Shown: piece by piece, positions 36,634-49,433 of the stretch
Layout of the letters: each line of letters opens with the position of its first letter
Numbering within the stretch: position 1 is the first letter of the stretch
DNA from: Sialis fuliginosa
Taxonomy: Eukaryota; Arthropoda; Insecta; Megaloptera; Sialidae
Assembly: GCA_961205875.1 (NCBI GenBank)
Contig: OY540822.1
Span: 8,868,501 to 8,932,500, forward strand
Direction: 5' to 3'
DNA: 64,000 nucleotides
The notes under the pieces: generated by a model
What the model was told of the DNA's origin: nothing
Database searches by the model: none
The model's input: only the letters and a program-made list of their open reading frames with translations
Translations under genes and position numbers: made by a program

Positions 36634-39046
36634 AAATGTCCCCATATTAATCTTTCAGCATTGATGTTTAAATTTTGGGTTCTACATCCACCGCAGCATC
36701 AAAAGTTTTTCGTAAAATTTTTGGTGCATTTGACAAAATTCGTTTTAATATTTTTTTCCTGGATTTTGTTTCTGCGATAGGTGTAAAACCCAATTTAATA
36801 ATAAATTTTATGTAATTGTTGGTGTGGTTCCTTGATATTTGCAGATAAAAAAAATGTCCCCATATTTATCTTTCCGCATTGTTGTTTAAATTTTGGGTTC
36901 TACATCCATCACAGCATATAAATATTTTCTTAAAATTTTTAGCGAATTTGACAAAATATTCGTTTTAAAATTCGTTGTCTTTCTTGCTCAAATGTTTTTT
37001 TTTCAAGCTTTTATTTCTGCGATGGCTGTAAAACCCAATTTAATAATAAATTTTATGTAGTTGTTGGTGTGGTTCCTTGATATTTGCAGATAAATAAAAA
37101 TGTCTCTATATTTATATTTCAGAACTGTTTAAATTTTGGGTTTTACATCCATCACAGCATAAAAATATTTTCTTAAAATTTTTAGCAAATTTGACAAAAT
37201 ATTCGTTTTAAAATTCGTTGTCTTTCTTGCTCAAATGTTTTTTTTCAAGCTTATATTTCTGCGATAGGTGTAAAACCCAATTTGATAATAAATTTTATGT
37301 AGTTGTTGGGGTGGTTCCTTGATATTTGCAGATAAATAAAAATGTCTCTATATTTATATTTCAGCATTGTTGTTTAAATTTTGGGTTCTACATCCATCAC
37401 AGCATATAAATATTTTCTTATAATTTTTAGCGAATATGACAAAATATTCGTTTTAAAATTCATCGTCCTTCTTGCTCAAATGTTTTTTCTCTCCCAAGCT
37501 TTTATTTCTGCGATGGATGCAGAACCCAATTTGATAAGAAATTTTATGTAGTTGTTGGGGTGGTTCCTTGATATTTGCAGATAAATAAAAATGTATCTAT
37601 ATTTATATTTCAGCATTGTTGTTTAAATTTTGGGTTCTACATCCATCACAGTATAGAAATATTTTCTTATAATTTTTAGCGAATTTGACAAAATATTCGT
37701 TTTTAAAATTCGTCGTCCTTCTTGCTCAAATGTTTTTTTTCTCTCAAGCTTTTATTTCTGCGATGGATGCAGAACCCAATTTGATAAGAAATTTTATGTA
37801 GTTGTTGGGGTGGTCCATTGATATTTGCAGATAAATTAAAATGTCTCTATATTTATATTTCAGCATTGTTGTTTAAATTTTGGGTTTTACATCCATCACA
37901 GCATAAACATATTTTCTTATAATTTTTAGCGAATTTGACAAAATATTCGTTTTAAAATTTGTTGTCTTTCTTGCTCAAATGTTTTTTTTCTCTCAATCTT
38001 TTATTTCTGCGATGGGTGCAGAACCCAATTTGATAAGAAATTTTATGTAGTTGTTGGGGTGGTCCATTGATATTTGCAGATAAATTAAAATGTCTCTATA
38101 TTTATATTTCAGCATTGTTGTTTAAATTTTGGGTTCTACATCCATCACAGCATAAAAATATTTTCTTAAAATTTTTAACGAATATGACAAAATATTCGTT
38201 TTAAAATTAGTCGTCCTTCTTGCTCAAATTTTTTTTTCTCTCAAGCTTTTATTTCTGCGATGGGTGCAGAACCCAATTTGGTAAGAAATTTTATGTAGTT
38301 GTTGGGGTGGTTCCTTGATATTTGCAGATAAATAAAAATGTCTCTATATTTATAATTCAGCATTGTTGCGTAAATTTTGGGTTCTACATCCATCACAGCA
38401 TAAAAATATTTTCTTAAAATTTTTAGCGAATATGACAAAATATTCGTTTTAAAATTCGTCGTTCTTCTTGCTGAAATGTTTTTTTTTCATACTTTTATAT
38501 CTATGATGGGAGTAAAACCCAATTTGATAATAAATTTTATGTAGTTGTTGGGGTGGTTCCTTGATATTTGCAGATAAATAAAAATGTCCCCATATTTATA
38601 TTTCAGTGTTGTTGTTTAAATTTTGGGTTCTATATCCATCACAGCATAAAAATGTTTTCTGAAATTTTTTAGCGAATTTGACAAAATATTCGTTTTAAAA
38701 TTCGTCGTTCTTCTTGCTCAAATGTTTTTTTTCAAGCTTTTATATCTATGATGGGTGTAAAACCCAATTTGATAATAAATTTTATGTAGTTGTTGGGGTG
38801 GTTCCTTGATATTGGCAGATATATAAAAATGTCCCCATATTTATATTTCAGCATTGTTGTGTAAATTTTGGGTTCTGCATCCATCACAGCATAAAAATAT
38901 TTTCTTAAAATTTTTAACGAATATGACAAAATATTCGTTTTAAAATTAGTCGTCCTTCTTGCTCAAATGTTTTTTTCTCTCAAGCTTTTATTTCTGCGAT
39001 GGGTGCAGAACCCAATTTGATAAGAAATTTTATGTAGTTGTTGGAG
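36634..39046. repeat. Tandem array of about ten 218-250 bp units downstream of the transporter
   Basis: The block containing TTTAAATTTTGGGTT recurs at about 36658, 36876, 37122, 37364, 37613, 37863, 38112, 38360, 38606 and 38850. The first spacing is 218 bp and the others 242-250 bp. Each unit has a roughly 20 bp inverted pair, GGGTTCTRCATCCATCRCAG and its complement, about 110 bp apart. AATAAA followed by a GT-rich stretch is present in the first units and in 38510-38560 and 38760-38810, but mutated to GATAAGAAA in the middle units. Short minus-strand reading frames in the array are by-products of the repeat. Confidence 0.95.
36800..36830 (+). terminator. Likely first poly(A) signal of the transporter
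   Basis: AATAAA at 36800-36805 is followed about 10 bases later by a GT-rich stretch, the usual order of poly(A) signal and downstream element. It lies in the first repeat unit, 180 bp after the stop codon. Related sites recur in later units. Confidence 0.5.
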
Positions 39047-40417
39047 TAAATTACGTTCCTTAAAGAACTGGCGGTAAAGAAAACCGTGAATTATAAATGT
39101 ATTATAACTGTCAATATACATATCTTACAAATAACAGAAAGTTGGTATTATATATGCAAATTTCATTATTTTTTTAAGCAGTGATGTAGTTTATATTTCG
39201 GTGTATATTTATTTTTTTACAAAATTTATTTTTTGCATATTTGAGATTAATTTATTTTTTAAGTAACAATGTATTGGTATTAATTTTCAACTAAAAAAAA
39301 ATTTATTTAGAAATTTAAACGGTTGGATAATTCTAGTCGTCAGTATTATATGATTTATACTTGTTTTTTTTTTTTTTAATTAAAATATTCTTTAATTTGT
39401 TGACAATTATAAATATTAATACGTTTCCAGCCTTTATTTGTAATATTATTTAACTAGTCATTAAGATTGTTTGTACATTCCTAAAAGTAATTTAGTTAGT
39501 CTAATTTATTTTTAATATAATTGTTAAATTGTATTAACGTAAAATTAAGTTAAGCATTTCATTTTTTTGACAATACTGTGGTACATTCATTTATTATTAA
39601 GGGTTGATATTAAGATAAAAAAGATGTAATGATTGTCATCATTGATGTATTAAAAAAAATACAATAATATTTGTCTCTAGAGTATTTTTTTTTTGCAATC
39701 TGAATTTAAACTTTTATTAATATGAAAGCAAATATAAGTACTATTTTATTTGCTGTGTAGGCAACTTAAAAAACACCCCTGTATAACCAACCCTTTTATT
39801 ACGAATTTTCAGTATAAATACATGTCCATGTAAGTATAATACAAAATATATAAAGGCGTAAGTACAATTTACCCCTTTACTACACAATTTTTTTTTTCAC
39901 TTTCTCATTAATTATAAATATATACATACATTTATCTTTTATAAATACTTACGTACATATTCGGGTACTCAGGGCCGACCTGGGACCCCCCCCCCCCTAA
40001 GTTAATAATTAAAATTACATTTTTTTACTCTAATAATTTATTCAGTTAAAATTAAAAAATAAAATTAAAATTACATTTTTTATTTTAACAGTAAAAAAAT
40101 TGTTCAACCAAAACCAATAAATACGAATGACTAAATAGTTTACTAAGGAATTTTATTTACTCAATGACAATAAAATTTTCGATCTTTTCGTATGAGATTA
40201 CTTTATCAGTTCCAAATTACAATGCTTGTATTATTAAAAATCAATATTTTTTTCTAGAATTTTTCACCCCTCTTAAAGATAACATTGCTGATACTATAAA
40301 TGTTTTTTATAATCTAATTTTACGTATTATTTCAAATAAATTCGATTAATCATTTAGTAGTTACAGCCAAAGAAGGGAAAAGAGTAAGGGGCTGTCTTTC
40401 TAGCTTGTGAAATAGAG

Positions 40418-40620
40418 CAGTGATTTTTAAACTTATCTGATTTAGGGACCCTCTTTTAAACAATTATTTTTCAGAGACCCCCCTCTCCGGAAAAAAAGAA
40501 GGTCGGTAGATACTAATTATATAATGGTAAATAGAGATGTAAAAGTACTTTTAATTTATTCCAAATATCTTTCACGGACCCTCAGCAAAAGTTCAGCGGA
40601 CCCTAGTTTAAGAAACACTG
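40418..40620. mobile_element. Short hAT element related to 27152-27614
   Basis: The ends CAGTGATTTTTAAACT and AGTTTAAGAAACACTG are inverted. The flanking octamers AAATAGAG and AAATAGTG differ at one base, as in an aged target duplication. Confidence 0.85.
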
Positions 40621-41052
40621 AAATAGTGTGTTCCCTGACGTGAAGAGTGGTAATTAACAAGCAAATCAATATGTCGGCTAAAAACCCTTTGGACGCGATT
40701 GTCGACTAAAGTCGATTGTATTTTTTTCGTTTCGACCCGAAAATCGACTTTTATATTAGAAAATAATGTTTTAAGAAGAAAAACAATGTAAATGTCAGTG
40801 AAATATTCAGTCAAATTCTTTACCCCATCCTTTGTTTAATCATTTTTGTACCTATATGTAAATTTTATATTTAAGTAAAATAAAAATAATATTAAAAAAA
40901 AATGTTTTGTTAAAACATTTAATCCTCAATATACTACATACAAACATTATGAAATAAAAAAAATTAGACCACTTTTATTTTTATCAAAAAATGTGCGCAT
41001 TTTTAGTAAATAAATGTTTCACGATATGGTCGCGTCCAAAGGGTTAAATATT

Positions 41053-41478
41053 ATTCGCTATGATCAGTGATCACTCTGCCACCTATCGGATAAAACTTAA
41101 ACCCTTCTGAATTTCTCAAACAGCGATTTATAATTTTTTTAGATATAATGTAAAAATGACATAAATAAGTAATTAAAATTATTAAAATACAATCAAGAAT
41201 AAAAGAAAAATTAAAATGTTGTGCTGTACCAAATTGTGACAATAATTCAATCAATAAAATTTGTCATCTGTTACCAAAAAATTTCAACTTAATCTCCATT
41301 AATTATAAAAAATATTTATGTTTGCCCAATGACTTCTTTAATAGAATATTTGCATTGAACGATAAATAATATTAATAATGTTTTTTTTGAATTCAAATCG
41401 CTGCTCGGGGACTTCAGAAGAGTTCATGTTTTATCCGATAGGTGGCAGAGAAGTCACTGACCACTGACCATAGCGAAT
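41053..41478. mobile_element. Inverted-repeat element, about 60 bp ends
   Basis: ATTCGCTATG and CACCTATCGGATAAAAC near the left end recur inverted at the right. No target duplication is evident. Confidence 0.75.
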
Positions 41479-41688
41479 ACGATTTATCAAAATTATTTTA
41501 AAATTAAATACATAAAACTGAAATTTAAATATTTATTAGTTACCTTAATATCTCCAGGGGTCTTTATATACATCTCAGTACTCCATATTCCTCTAAAATA
41601 CCTTATAAAACATGCAATTATAAGTTTTCATACATTAATAATTATAACAAGTAAAGGCTTATCATTTTTCGAATCGTTGATAGTCTTA

Positions 41689-42020
41689 TGTCCGGTATTA
41701 TAAAGGACCTAACAAAATTTGTTAGCTAGCAATTACATTCAAATGGGGTATTAATTCTGTACTAGTATCTATGGATTAGTTATGAAATTTAGAGCAGTGA
41801 CACTTCAACTAATTGTAACACAGTTGGCATCTTTGACCGTACAAAATAATTTTCATAACATCACCACTGTTTTAATACCGTTTGTATTTACCTACAACGC
41901 GTGCGCGAAACTTGTCAAAGTCATCAACAAACTCCAAAAGAACTGTCATATAAGTTTGATATCTCAGTTGAAAGTGCTTGTTAGCTAACACATTTCTTAG
42001 GTCCTTTATGATACCGGACA
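41689..42020. mobile_element. Family J inverted-repeat element with TTA duplication
   Basis: The ends TGTCCGGTATTATAAAGGAC and its near-complement are flanked by TTA (41686-41688 and 42021-42023), compatible with PIF/Harbinger. A short frame inside it is not a gene. Confidence 0.8.
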
Positions 42021-42609
42021 TTAAAGTTAATGGTGTAAGCTATATTTAAAAAAAAAGTTGGAGTCTGTAGGATCGCGCTAAGCTGAGATATTAACTATTC
42101 AACTTATTTGTTAATTTATCAATTTTAATTGATATTTTTGGTGAGAGGGAGAGATAGGGCGGAAAAATAAGACTTGCCAAGCCCGACTCTGTGTCTATGA
42201 TAGTAACATTACAAATAAAGGTGATTCATACAACTTAAAATTAGTTATACCCCAGTGCTTAAAATCTATATAATTATATACTCTTCACAGTTATGATGGT
42301 TGTCAATTTTAAATTACGTTTTTAGCACGTGTCTGGCGCATGCTCTGGCACGTGCCCTTTGTAAAAACTCGATTTTTACTCAGCTAAGTACAGATTAGTT
42401 TTTCGCTTTTAGGACTTATAATCTTTGCCAGTGTAGTGTTGCATACAATTGTCTAGAAAATAATTAATTACATTGAATTGTATTTCATAAATGAGGTTTC
42501 AAATTGTTTACAAAAAACTAACAAAAGCTAGAAAATCCCCCAAGGAATTTCACCCATGTTTGTTTAAAAATGAAATGATAATTGCACTTAATTTTTTATG
42601 TTCTATGAT

Positions 42610-43090
42610 ATCTAGTTGTTTTGATTATTTTCGTCTGTCTATAACCGGAAACGGATATTTACTCATCAATTTTAGTAAATGCACAGTGTTTCCTCGTGCT
42701 AAATTCACTAAAGGTAGTTTTTATACAATTTTATTTAAAAATATGTATGAGACGTATATCTTTACTTTTTTCACAATTTCAATCTAAATCTAAATTTCTC
42801 CGCTATACGAACGTCAAAATGACATTTAATATGTCAATTGTAAAAAACAAATGACGATTTTTTAAAGAAAATTGAGATAAATAAGGTAATACATATTTGA
42901 CCTATATTATAGAAAATTGAATGCTTTACAAAAAAAGATATACTTATATGTAATAAATATTTTGGGATGTCACTCTTCCCTGTTACACACGATTTTAATG
43001 ACTCACCAACCAAGTTTCATTAATATCGGTGCTTCATGAGTTATGCGTGTGACAAGGATTCAGGGGACAGACTGACACACACAATTTTTT
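42610..43090 (-). repeat. Dispersed repeat family H, inverted copy
   Basis: It matches 400-960 in reverse, including CACAGTGTTTCCTCGTGCTA. It ends in a GTGACAAGGATTCAGG block also found at 20471. Confidence 0.75.
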
Positions 43091-43816
43091 TTCTCATTTC
43101 AAAATAATTACAAAGCTTTTAAGTTAAAAGTTGTAAAGAATATAATAAACTGTATTTTTTAAATATTATTTAAAATAAAATGTATATTTGGGGGTTGAAT
43201 AGGTAATGTCCCTTAGTCATTAGTTATACATACGAATAACTACTGTAAAAATCATAATTCATATGTATGGTACATATCTTTTGTTTTTCCGACAATATAA
43301 TTTTTAACAATGTGATTTTTCAATATTTACTTGTTTAGAAAACTGGTTTTTTGTGTATATTAGTGAAATATAGTTGTTAAAATGTTGTCGACGATGTAAT
43401 ATGGAAAACGGGATCAATACAAATGAAAGAACACTACTTCTTCCTGTTAGACTTGTTTTGCATGTTTGCAAATTGCCTGGTTTAAGATAGGGGGTCTTCT
43501 ATTTACCAAAACAGGTTATTTTAGAAAGATGCGATGTGTAAAAAATGTATTTTCCTATTGCAAAAATTCTAACCCTCTAAAGGAGATTATTATAATACAG
43601 TATGTGTTATCTTTTCCATTGTCGCAAATCATAAATGACATTTATGCATGGTTGCTTAAATAAAGAATTTGAATTTGTTGTGAATACAAGTCATTTTTTG
43701 TTTAGTTTAACATTCGAGGAATTATAGTTTGTGTTTCTTCTCGAGAAAAAGGCAACATTTTTATTTCTTATTTCTTGAGTTTTAACTTTTTTTTGTTTCC
43801 GATATTGCTGAATCTT

Positions 43817-43867
43817 AACAAAAGCGCTGTGTTACATATATCATATGTAACGCTGGGCACGATTGGG
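43817..43867 (-). mobile_element. piggyBac-like MITE end (partial)
   Basis: It matches the left end of 28303-28529 in reverse, through GGGCACGATTGGG to TTAA at 43868-43871. The other end was not found. Confidence 0.7.
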
Positions 43868-44062
43868 TTAACATATAGGTCGACATCATTTTGTTGTTTC
43901 TACTTGAATAGATGATTTCGAAGGTTTTTTGCGTACTGAAACCGAATCCGTTAACCAAATTGTTCCACCACGTCAGGTTTTTGAGATAATCTAACGTAAA
44001 AGTGACAAAATGACGATTTTATTAGCGATGTTTAAGAATTTATTACCAAGTAGGTAATTTTA

Positions 44063-44233
44063 TTCTAAAGTTTTCGTTCACGGTAAGAAATAGTACTATC
44101 TTTCTATTTTTTACTGTACTATTTATTTTTTCGCCGAGATATGATATTTTTAATAATAAGTGACACAATGGATTTAAAATATAACTATCTTCAAACTACT
44201 TAAGTATTATTTCTTACTGTGAACGAAAACTTT
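44063..44233. repeat. Inverted repeat, about 31 bp arms
   Basis: AAAGTTTTCGTTCACGGTAA near 44063 and its near-complement at 44201-44233 enclose about 105 bp. Confidence 0.7.
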
Positions 44234-45448
44234 AAAAAATAAAACGGCCGTGCGTGTTGAGCATGCACATGATATGAGGGTTCCGTAGGCATTCTCACTA
44301 CTATTTTGCTACAGTATTCGTTATAATTTTTATTAAAAGTACTAATTAAAATCTACATTCAGGAATTTTGTTAAAAAAATTTAAGTGATAGTTTAGAAGG
44401 GGGGGGACGCTCTGTTAATAACATTTAAAAACAAATATATCGTGACTGAAGGGTTACAATCAAAAGGTCATATAACATTTTTTATTGCATTTTAGGACAC
44501 CCACTCAATGGGGTAGGTTTAAAAAAAATAAGTTCACTTTTCAATCTATGGGAGGTGGGTCAAAAAATTTTTGACTTTATTCGTTACAATTTTCATTGAA
44601 AGTACTAATTAAAAGCTACATTCTCGAATGTTTTCAGATTTTTTATATCGATAGTTTAGAAAATAGAGAGAGGGACGCTTTGATAACGACACAAAATAAG
44701 TCGTGACTAAAGGGTTAAAATCAAAAAAAAATTTGTTGTATTTAAGGAGACCTGTCTAAAGACAAATCATATAATTAATAATTAATATACTTTTTAGTCG
44801 ATGGGAAAGGGGTCAAAAAAACCAAATTCCATTTTAATCGGTATAAAATTTATATAGACGGACGGACAGAGCGAAACTAATTTTCTACGGACCCTAAAAA
44901 TTACTTATTTAGTAATAAATTCTTAAACATTACCAAAATCTTCATTTTGGCACTTTTAGGCTAGGTTAATTCAAAAACTTGAGGTGAAGGAGCAATTTGG
45001 ACAACTGAGTCGATTTCAGCACGCCAAAAAACCCCGAAATGACTTATTAAAGTAGACAATAGAACAAAAGCATTGTGTTTTATTGATTTAAATGGTTTCA
45101 GTAAATACAATATTTCAAAAAATACAAATTGAACATAAAAATATAAAAATTATATTACAGAATTACGCTAACAGTAACCATTAAAACGAATAAACATAAA
45201 ATCTCATCTTTAAGACTCTTGAAGAAAATAATCCTTTTTTGCGCTGTAATAATGTAGAAATCTTATGTAGATATCATACACATTATGTTCAGTTTTATTT
45301 ATATGATATTATCGTCTTGTTAAAATCAAATCTGCCAAAAAAATCAGTTTAAAATTATTTAATTTCATAATATTTATTTTAAAATATTTACAATATATGC
45401 TTAATCTATGTATATCTATAAGGTACAAAAATTGACTAAAAATTTTTA

Positions 45449-46501
45449 TACAGGGTGATTTACAACTAGTGTAAAAAAAATTTACAGTAGATCGAGGGAG
45501 CTACAGTCTTCTACACAAAATTAGTGTTTATTTAAAATCTAGAGAACCCATTGTGCTACAGTTATGAAATTTGATACAGGGTTTGATATTAATAAATGTT
45601 ATTGATTTCCAGTATCAAATAATAATAATTTAGACTAGGGGTGTATGGAGTCCGTGGGCCCGCCGATTTTTATCAAGTATTTTTTTGTTCTTGAATTTGT
45701 TCTTGAGTTGGGTTCTTGTAGAAGATTATATGATACAAAATACACAAAAATATACTTTGTTCATTTGTCATAAGATCAACCGTTTTCGAAAAATGTCGAA
45801 AAAAGGAAGTACTGCAGAATTTTACTTAATACGGATGCTTCAAATTACACAAAATGAGTTTATATTCAAAAGTTATTATAAATATACCTCCAAAACTGCA
45901 TTTTTAACAACAAACAGCCATTTATAATTTCTTTTTTTAATCAGGTTAGGAAAATACGTATAACAGTAATACAACTGGCTATAACTCTATGATGATAAGT
46001 ATTAAGAGGTATATTTATATTAATATTTAATCTTATTTTTAATTATAATCAAAAATTAATAAAAATTATATTAAGTAAAATTCTGCAGTACTTTATTTTT
46101 TCGATATTTCTGGAAAACGGTTGATCTTTTGATAGTTGAACAAAGTATATTTTTGTGTATTTTGTATTATATAATCTTCTACAAGTACCTAACTCAGGAA
46201 AAAATACTTGATAAAAATTGGCGGGCCTACTGGCCCCATACATCCCTAGTCTAAATTATGATTGTTTGTTATTGGAAATCGATAACACTTATTAATACTA
46301 AACCTTGTATCAAATTTTATAACTGTATCACAATGGGTTCTCTAGATATTAAATAAACACTCATTTTTGTAAAAATTTTTGGAAGGCTGTAACTCACTCA
46401 CGAAGAATTTCTGGACATAGGTTCACATAAAATTTTTTGCTTAGAATTACATCCTCGATCTACTGTACAATTTTTTAACACTAGTTGTAAATCATCCTGT
46501 A
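45449..46501. mobile_element. Mariner-like foldback element, family C copy 2
   Basis: TACAGGGTGATTTACAACTA at the left is mirrored by TAGTTGTAAATCATCCTGTA at the right, with long inverted arms. At 1053 bp it is longer than copy 1. TA flanks both ends. Confidence 0.8.
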
Positions 46502-46912
46502 TATTGACTAAATTAAAGCAAACTTTAAAAAATATCCATTCAAGTAGGGTTTTTATTTCCAAATACATAAATTGGGCGAGTCCAGAAATACTGACTTTTT
46601 AATTTGATTTATTTTTTGCGTAAAAATTCACTTAACTATAACTTTTTCATTGTTACATACATATATATTATTTTAAAAATCACTTAACATTTGTAGGTAA
46701 TAACAATTATTTTTATCAATCGGGAGTAACGTCCATTACATTTATCACAAATCATTAAAAATAGATAAACATACAATCTAGTTTCATTTTTATGATTACA
46801 TCTATCAGCGGTATAAAAAAAATACATAAATTGAGTTTAAAACTTATTGTTAGCTTAAATAGCCTTCCGAAACTTGTAACGCATAAATGTGCAGAATTTT
46901 TCTTTTAACATA

Positions 46913-47387
46913 GAGTACGTTTACACAGCGCTGTTATTCCGGTTTTACTGTAACCGATGTAGTAAAAGTTCGTATAGATGGTGCTTTACACCTGACATAA
47001 CTAATCGGGTTTAGTTATGCTATTTCTTTTGGTCTACAGGAATAGAGCCAGAATAAAAATGCGCGTAAACTGTATGGACATAGTTACATCTATTTAGCCA
47101 ACCCCAAAAAATATAAGGATCTACGGATTAACATTTGAAAAAACTTCCTCATTTTTAAAACGAAGAGATTGAAAACAAAAGAAAACGTGATTCGTGGAAT
47201 GTAGAGGAGACATAGTATTTTTGGGATTTCTTGTTTGTACGCCATCGAACTTATAGCGTACTTCAAATCGGAATTATAATTCCAGCTGACGTTACTTATT
47301 CTCGTTTATGTAAACAGCATCGCTTAAAACGGTTTAACTACATCGGTTATAGTAAAGACGGAACAACAGCGCTGTGTAAACGTACTC
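46913..47387. mobile_element. Inverted-repeat element with ATA duplication
   Basis: GAGTACGTTTACACAGCGCT starts a roughly 54 bp terminal repeat that is inverted at the right end. ATA flanks both sides (46910-46912 and 47388-47390). Confidence 0.85.
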
Positions 47388-47868
47388 ATAGTAAAGTTGG
47401 TAAAAAGTGGACACGCCCTAATGTAAATTTAATATGAGGATAATATGTTTGATATGATATATATATATATATAAATATTTTTAACATGTAATTAATACAG
47501 CAATATTTTTTTTATATTTTTCAGATAAAATATATTTTATATTATTTATTTTGTTTTTCCCATAAATATATTCTTAGTATCTGTGATTTAAATTCATATT
47601 TCTTTATAAATAATTTTTATTTAAAGCTATGCACCATTCCAGATTGTCTTCATTCAAATGCTAATTTTCGTACATAAAAAAAATTTCACTATTTTTCTTA
47701 CATAGACTATACTCATAGCACAAACAGATGTTAAAAAATAAAATTAAAAACTGACACAATTTGTATCACAATTATTATATATCTATAGACATTTTTTTAA
47801 ACTGTACATTCAACATTAATGGGGTACAATTATTCACGTCACAATAATTTTATATGCGATTTTATATT

Positions 47869-48322
47869 TTAATAAGCAACTTCAGCTCCCCGAGGTCTAT
47901 ACGGCTTCATCTGCGACTGACTTGAATTCGGGTTGTAATTTTGTCCATTTCCTCCAGTCGGTGGATACGTGTTCGTATTCGTATGATATTGGTGAGATGT
48001 TGAATACCCTGAAAACATTGTTGTAGCTGTTGTCAAAGGTGTTAATGTCGTTCCAGCCGATGAAGAAGTGGAAGTATGCGATCTTGAAGTTTTCTGTACA
48101 CAATTAATCGAAATATCGCTGTAATTTGACAGAGAAGTGTCGTGTAAAAGATTACCAACATGGTGATGAGTTCTTGCAGACCTCGAACTCGGGCTAGACT
48201 GATGATTCAAAATCGGTAAAGCAGGGTTAGAAGGTGTCGCTACAGCAGTACCTGGTAAAGGGTTGTACGCTTGTGACAGAGGGTGGGTTCTATAAGTTCA
48301 AGCGCTCGAAGCCGCTTGTTTT
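47869..48322 (-). pseudogene. Third, diverged copy of the Hey terminal exon 3' part
   Basis: It has the same boundaries and the same TGA as the second copy, and shares many substitutions with it that the intact exon lacks, so these two are sister copies. It lacks the 2-base deletion and stays open to the stop, but its motif reads YRPR (CGG for TGG), which would remove the key tryptophan. There is no acceptor or start codon. The ancestral 3' UTR probably continues from 47868 downward. Confidence 0.9.
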
Positions 48323-48329
48323 TCATTTT

Positions 48330-48782
48330 TTAATAAGCAACTTCAGCTCCCCAAGGTCTATACGGCTTCATCTGCGACTGACCTGAATTCGGGTTGTAAT
48401 TGTCCATTTCCTTCAGTGAGTGGATAGGCGTTTGTATTCGTATTACATTGGTGAGATGTAGGATACCCTGAAGACATAGTTGTAGCTGTTGTCAAAGGTG
48501 TTAATGTCGTTCCAGCCGATGAAGAAGTGGAAGTATGCGATCTTGAAGTTGTCTGTACACAACTAATCGCAATATCGCTGTAATTTGACAGAGAAGTGTC
48601 GTGTAAAAGATTACCAACATGGTGATGAGTTCTTGCAGACCTCGAACTCGGGCTAGACTGATGATTCAAAATCGGTAAAGCAGGGTTAGAAGGTGTCGCT
48701 ACAGCAGTACCTGGTAAAGGGTTGTACGCTTGTGACAGAGGGTGGGTTCTATAAGTTCAAGCGCTCGAAGCGGCTTGTTTTT
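48330..48782 (-). pseudogene. Second, broken copy of the Hey terminal exon 3' part
   Basis: This copy runs from the KQAASS codons of Hey exon 3 to the stop codon. It has no splice acceptor and no Orange domain. The Trp codon after KQAASSA has become TGA, and a 2-base deletion near 48399 shifts the frame before the C-terminus. YRPW is still encoded, but in the shifted frame. It lies end to end with the intact copy, separated by a short T-rich junction, so it probably sits in the Hey 3' UTR. Confidence 0.9.
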
Positions 48783-48789
48783 GATTTTT

Positions 48790-49433
48790 TTAATAAGCAA
48801 CTTCAGCTCCCCAAGGTCTATACGGCTTCATCTGCGATTGACCTGAATTCGGGTTGTAATTTTGTCCATTTCCCTCAGTCGGTGGATAGGCGTTTGTATT
48901 CGTATTATATTGGTGAGATGTCGGATACCCTAAAGACATAGTTGTAGCTGTTGTCAAAGGTGTTAATGTCGTTCCAGCCGATGAAGAAGTAGAAGTATGT
49001 GATCTTGAAGTTGTCTGTACACAACTAATCGCAATATCGCCGTAATTTGACAAAGAAGTGTCGTGTAAAGGAGGATTACCAACATGGTGATGAATTCCTG
49101 CAGACCTCGAACTCGGGGTAGACTGGTGATGCAAAATCGGTAAAGCACGATTAGAAGGTGTCGCTACAGCAGTACCTGGTAAAGGGTTGTACGCTTGTTG
49201 CGGTGGGTGGGTTCCGTAAGTCCAAGCGCTCGAAGCCGCTTGTTTAGAAGCTAGTTCGCGTTGAGCGACGAAGCATTGCAGATGGGACATTAGCCGGAGT
49301 CGAAGAGGATCTTGAATGTCCATTCCTTCGATTGTCACCAGATAACGGGCAACTTCTGTGGCGCATTCCCTGAAACCGATGTTGTGGTAGTCCATAGCGA
49401 ATTTGTGCGGGTCGTATGCCAATGTGTCCAAAC
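48790..49433 (-). CDS. Hey: Hey coding exon 3 (Orange domain and YRPW tail)
   Basis: The exon encodes [20 protein letters not shown] through the Orange domain, a Ser/Thr/His-rich linker, and [10 protein letters not shown] followed by TAA. The acceptor is TATTTCCAG. This copy alone joins the Orange domain to an open tail with an intact YRPW. The tail differs from the common TEVGAF or TEIGAF ending. The 3' 455 bp are repeated twice more downstream. Confidence 0.95.

Larger units (their letters stand above)
39047..47868. other. Intergenic region between the convergent genes
   Basis: No gene is supported. It contains hAT, Harbinger-like, mariner-like and other inverted-repeat elements listed separately, plus AT-rich sequence without visible features (39050-40410, 43100-43800, 44240-45440). 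The part just below 47869 probably includes the Hey 3' UTR and poly(A) site, but no single signal is convincing. Confidence 0.6.

Noticed and set aside
38241..38929. Two similar 65-codon minus-strand frames (MSYSLKILRKYFYAVMD...)
   Set aside because: They are the same frame in two units of the tandem array and are not kept open in the other units.
40440..40620. Solo hAT-like ends at 11658, 9661, 39972 and 54596
   Set aside because: CAGGGC- or CAGTGG-type starts are visible, but no partner end or target duplication was found, so they are not listed as elements.
47869..48782. Downstream Hey copies as mutually exclusive terminal exons
   Set aside because: Neither copy has a splice acceptor, and both contain an early TGA, so they cannot replace exon 3.
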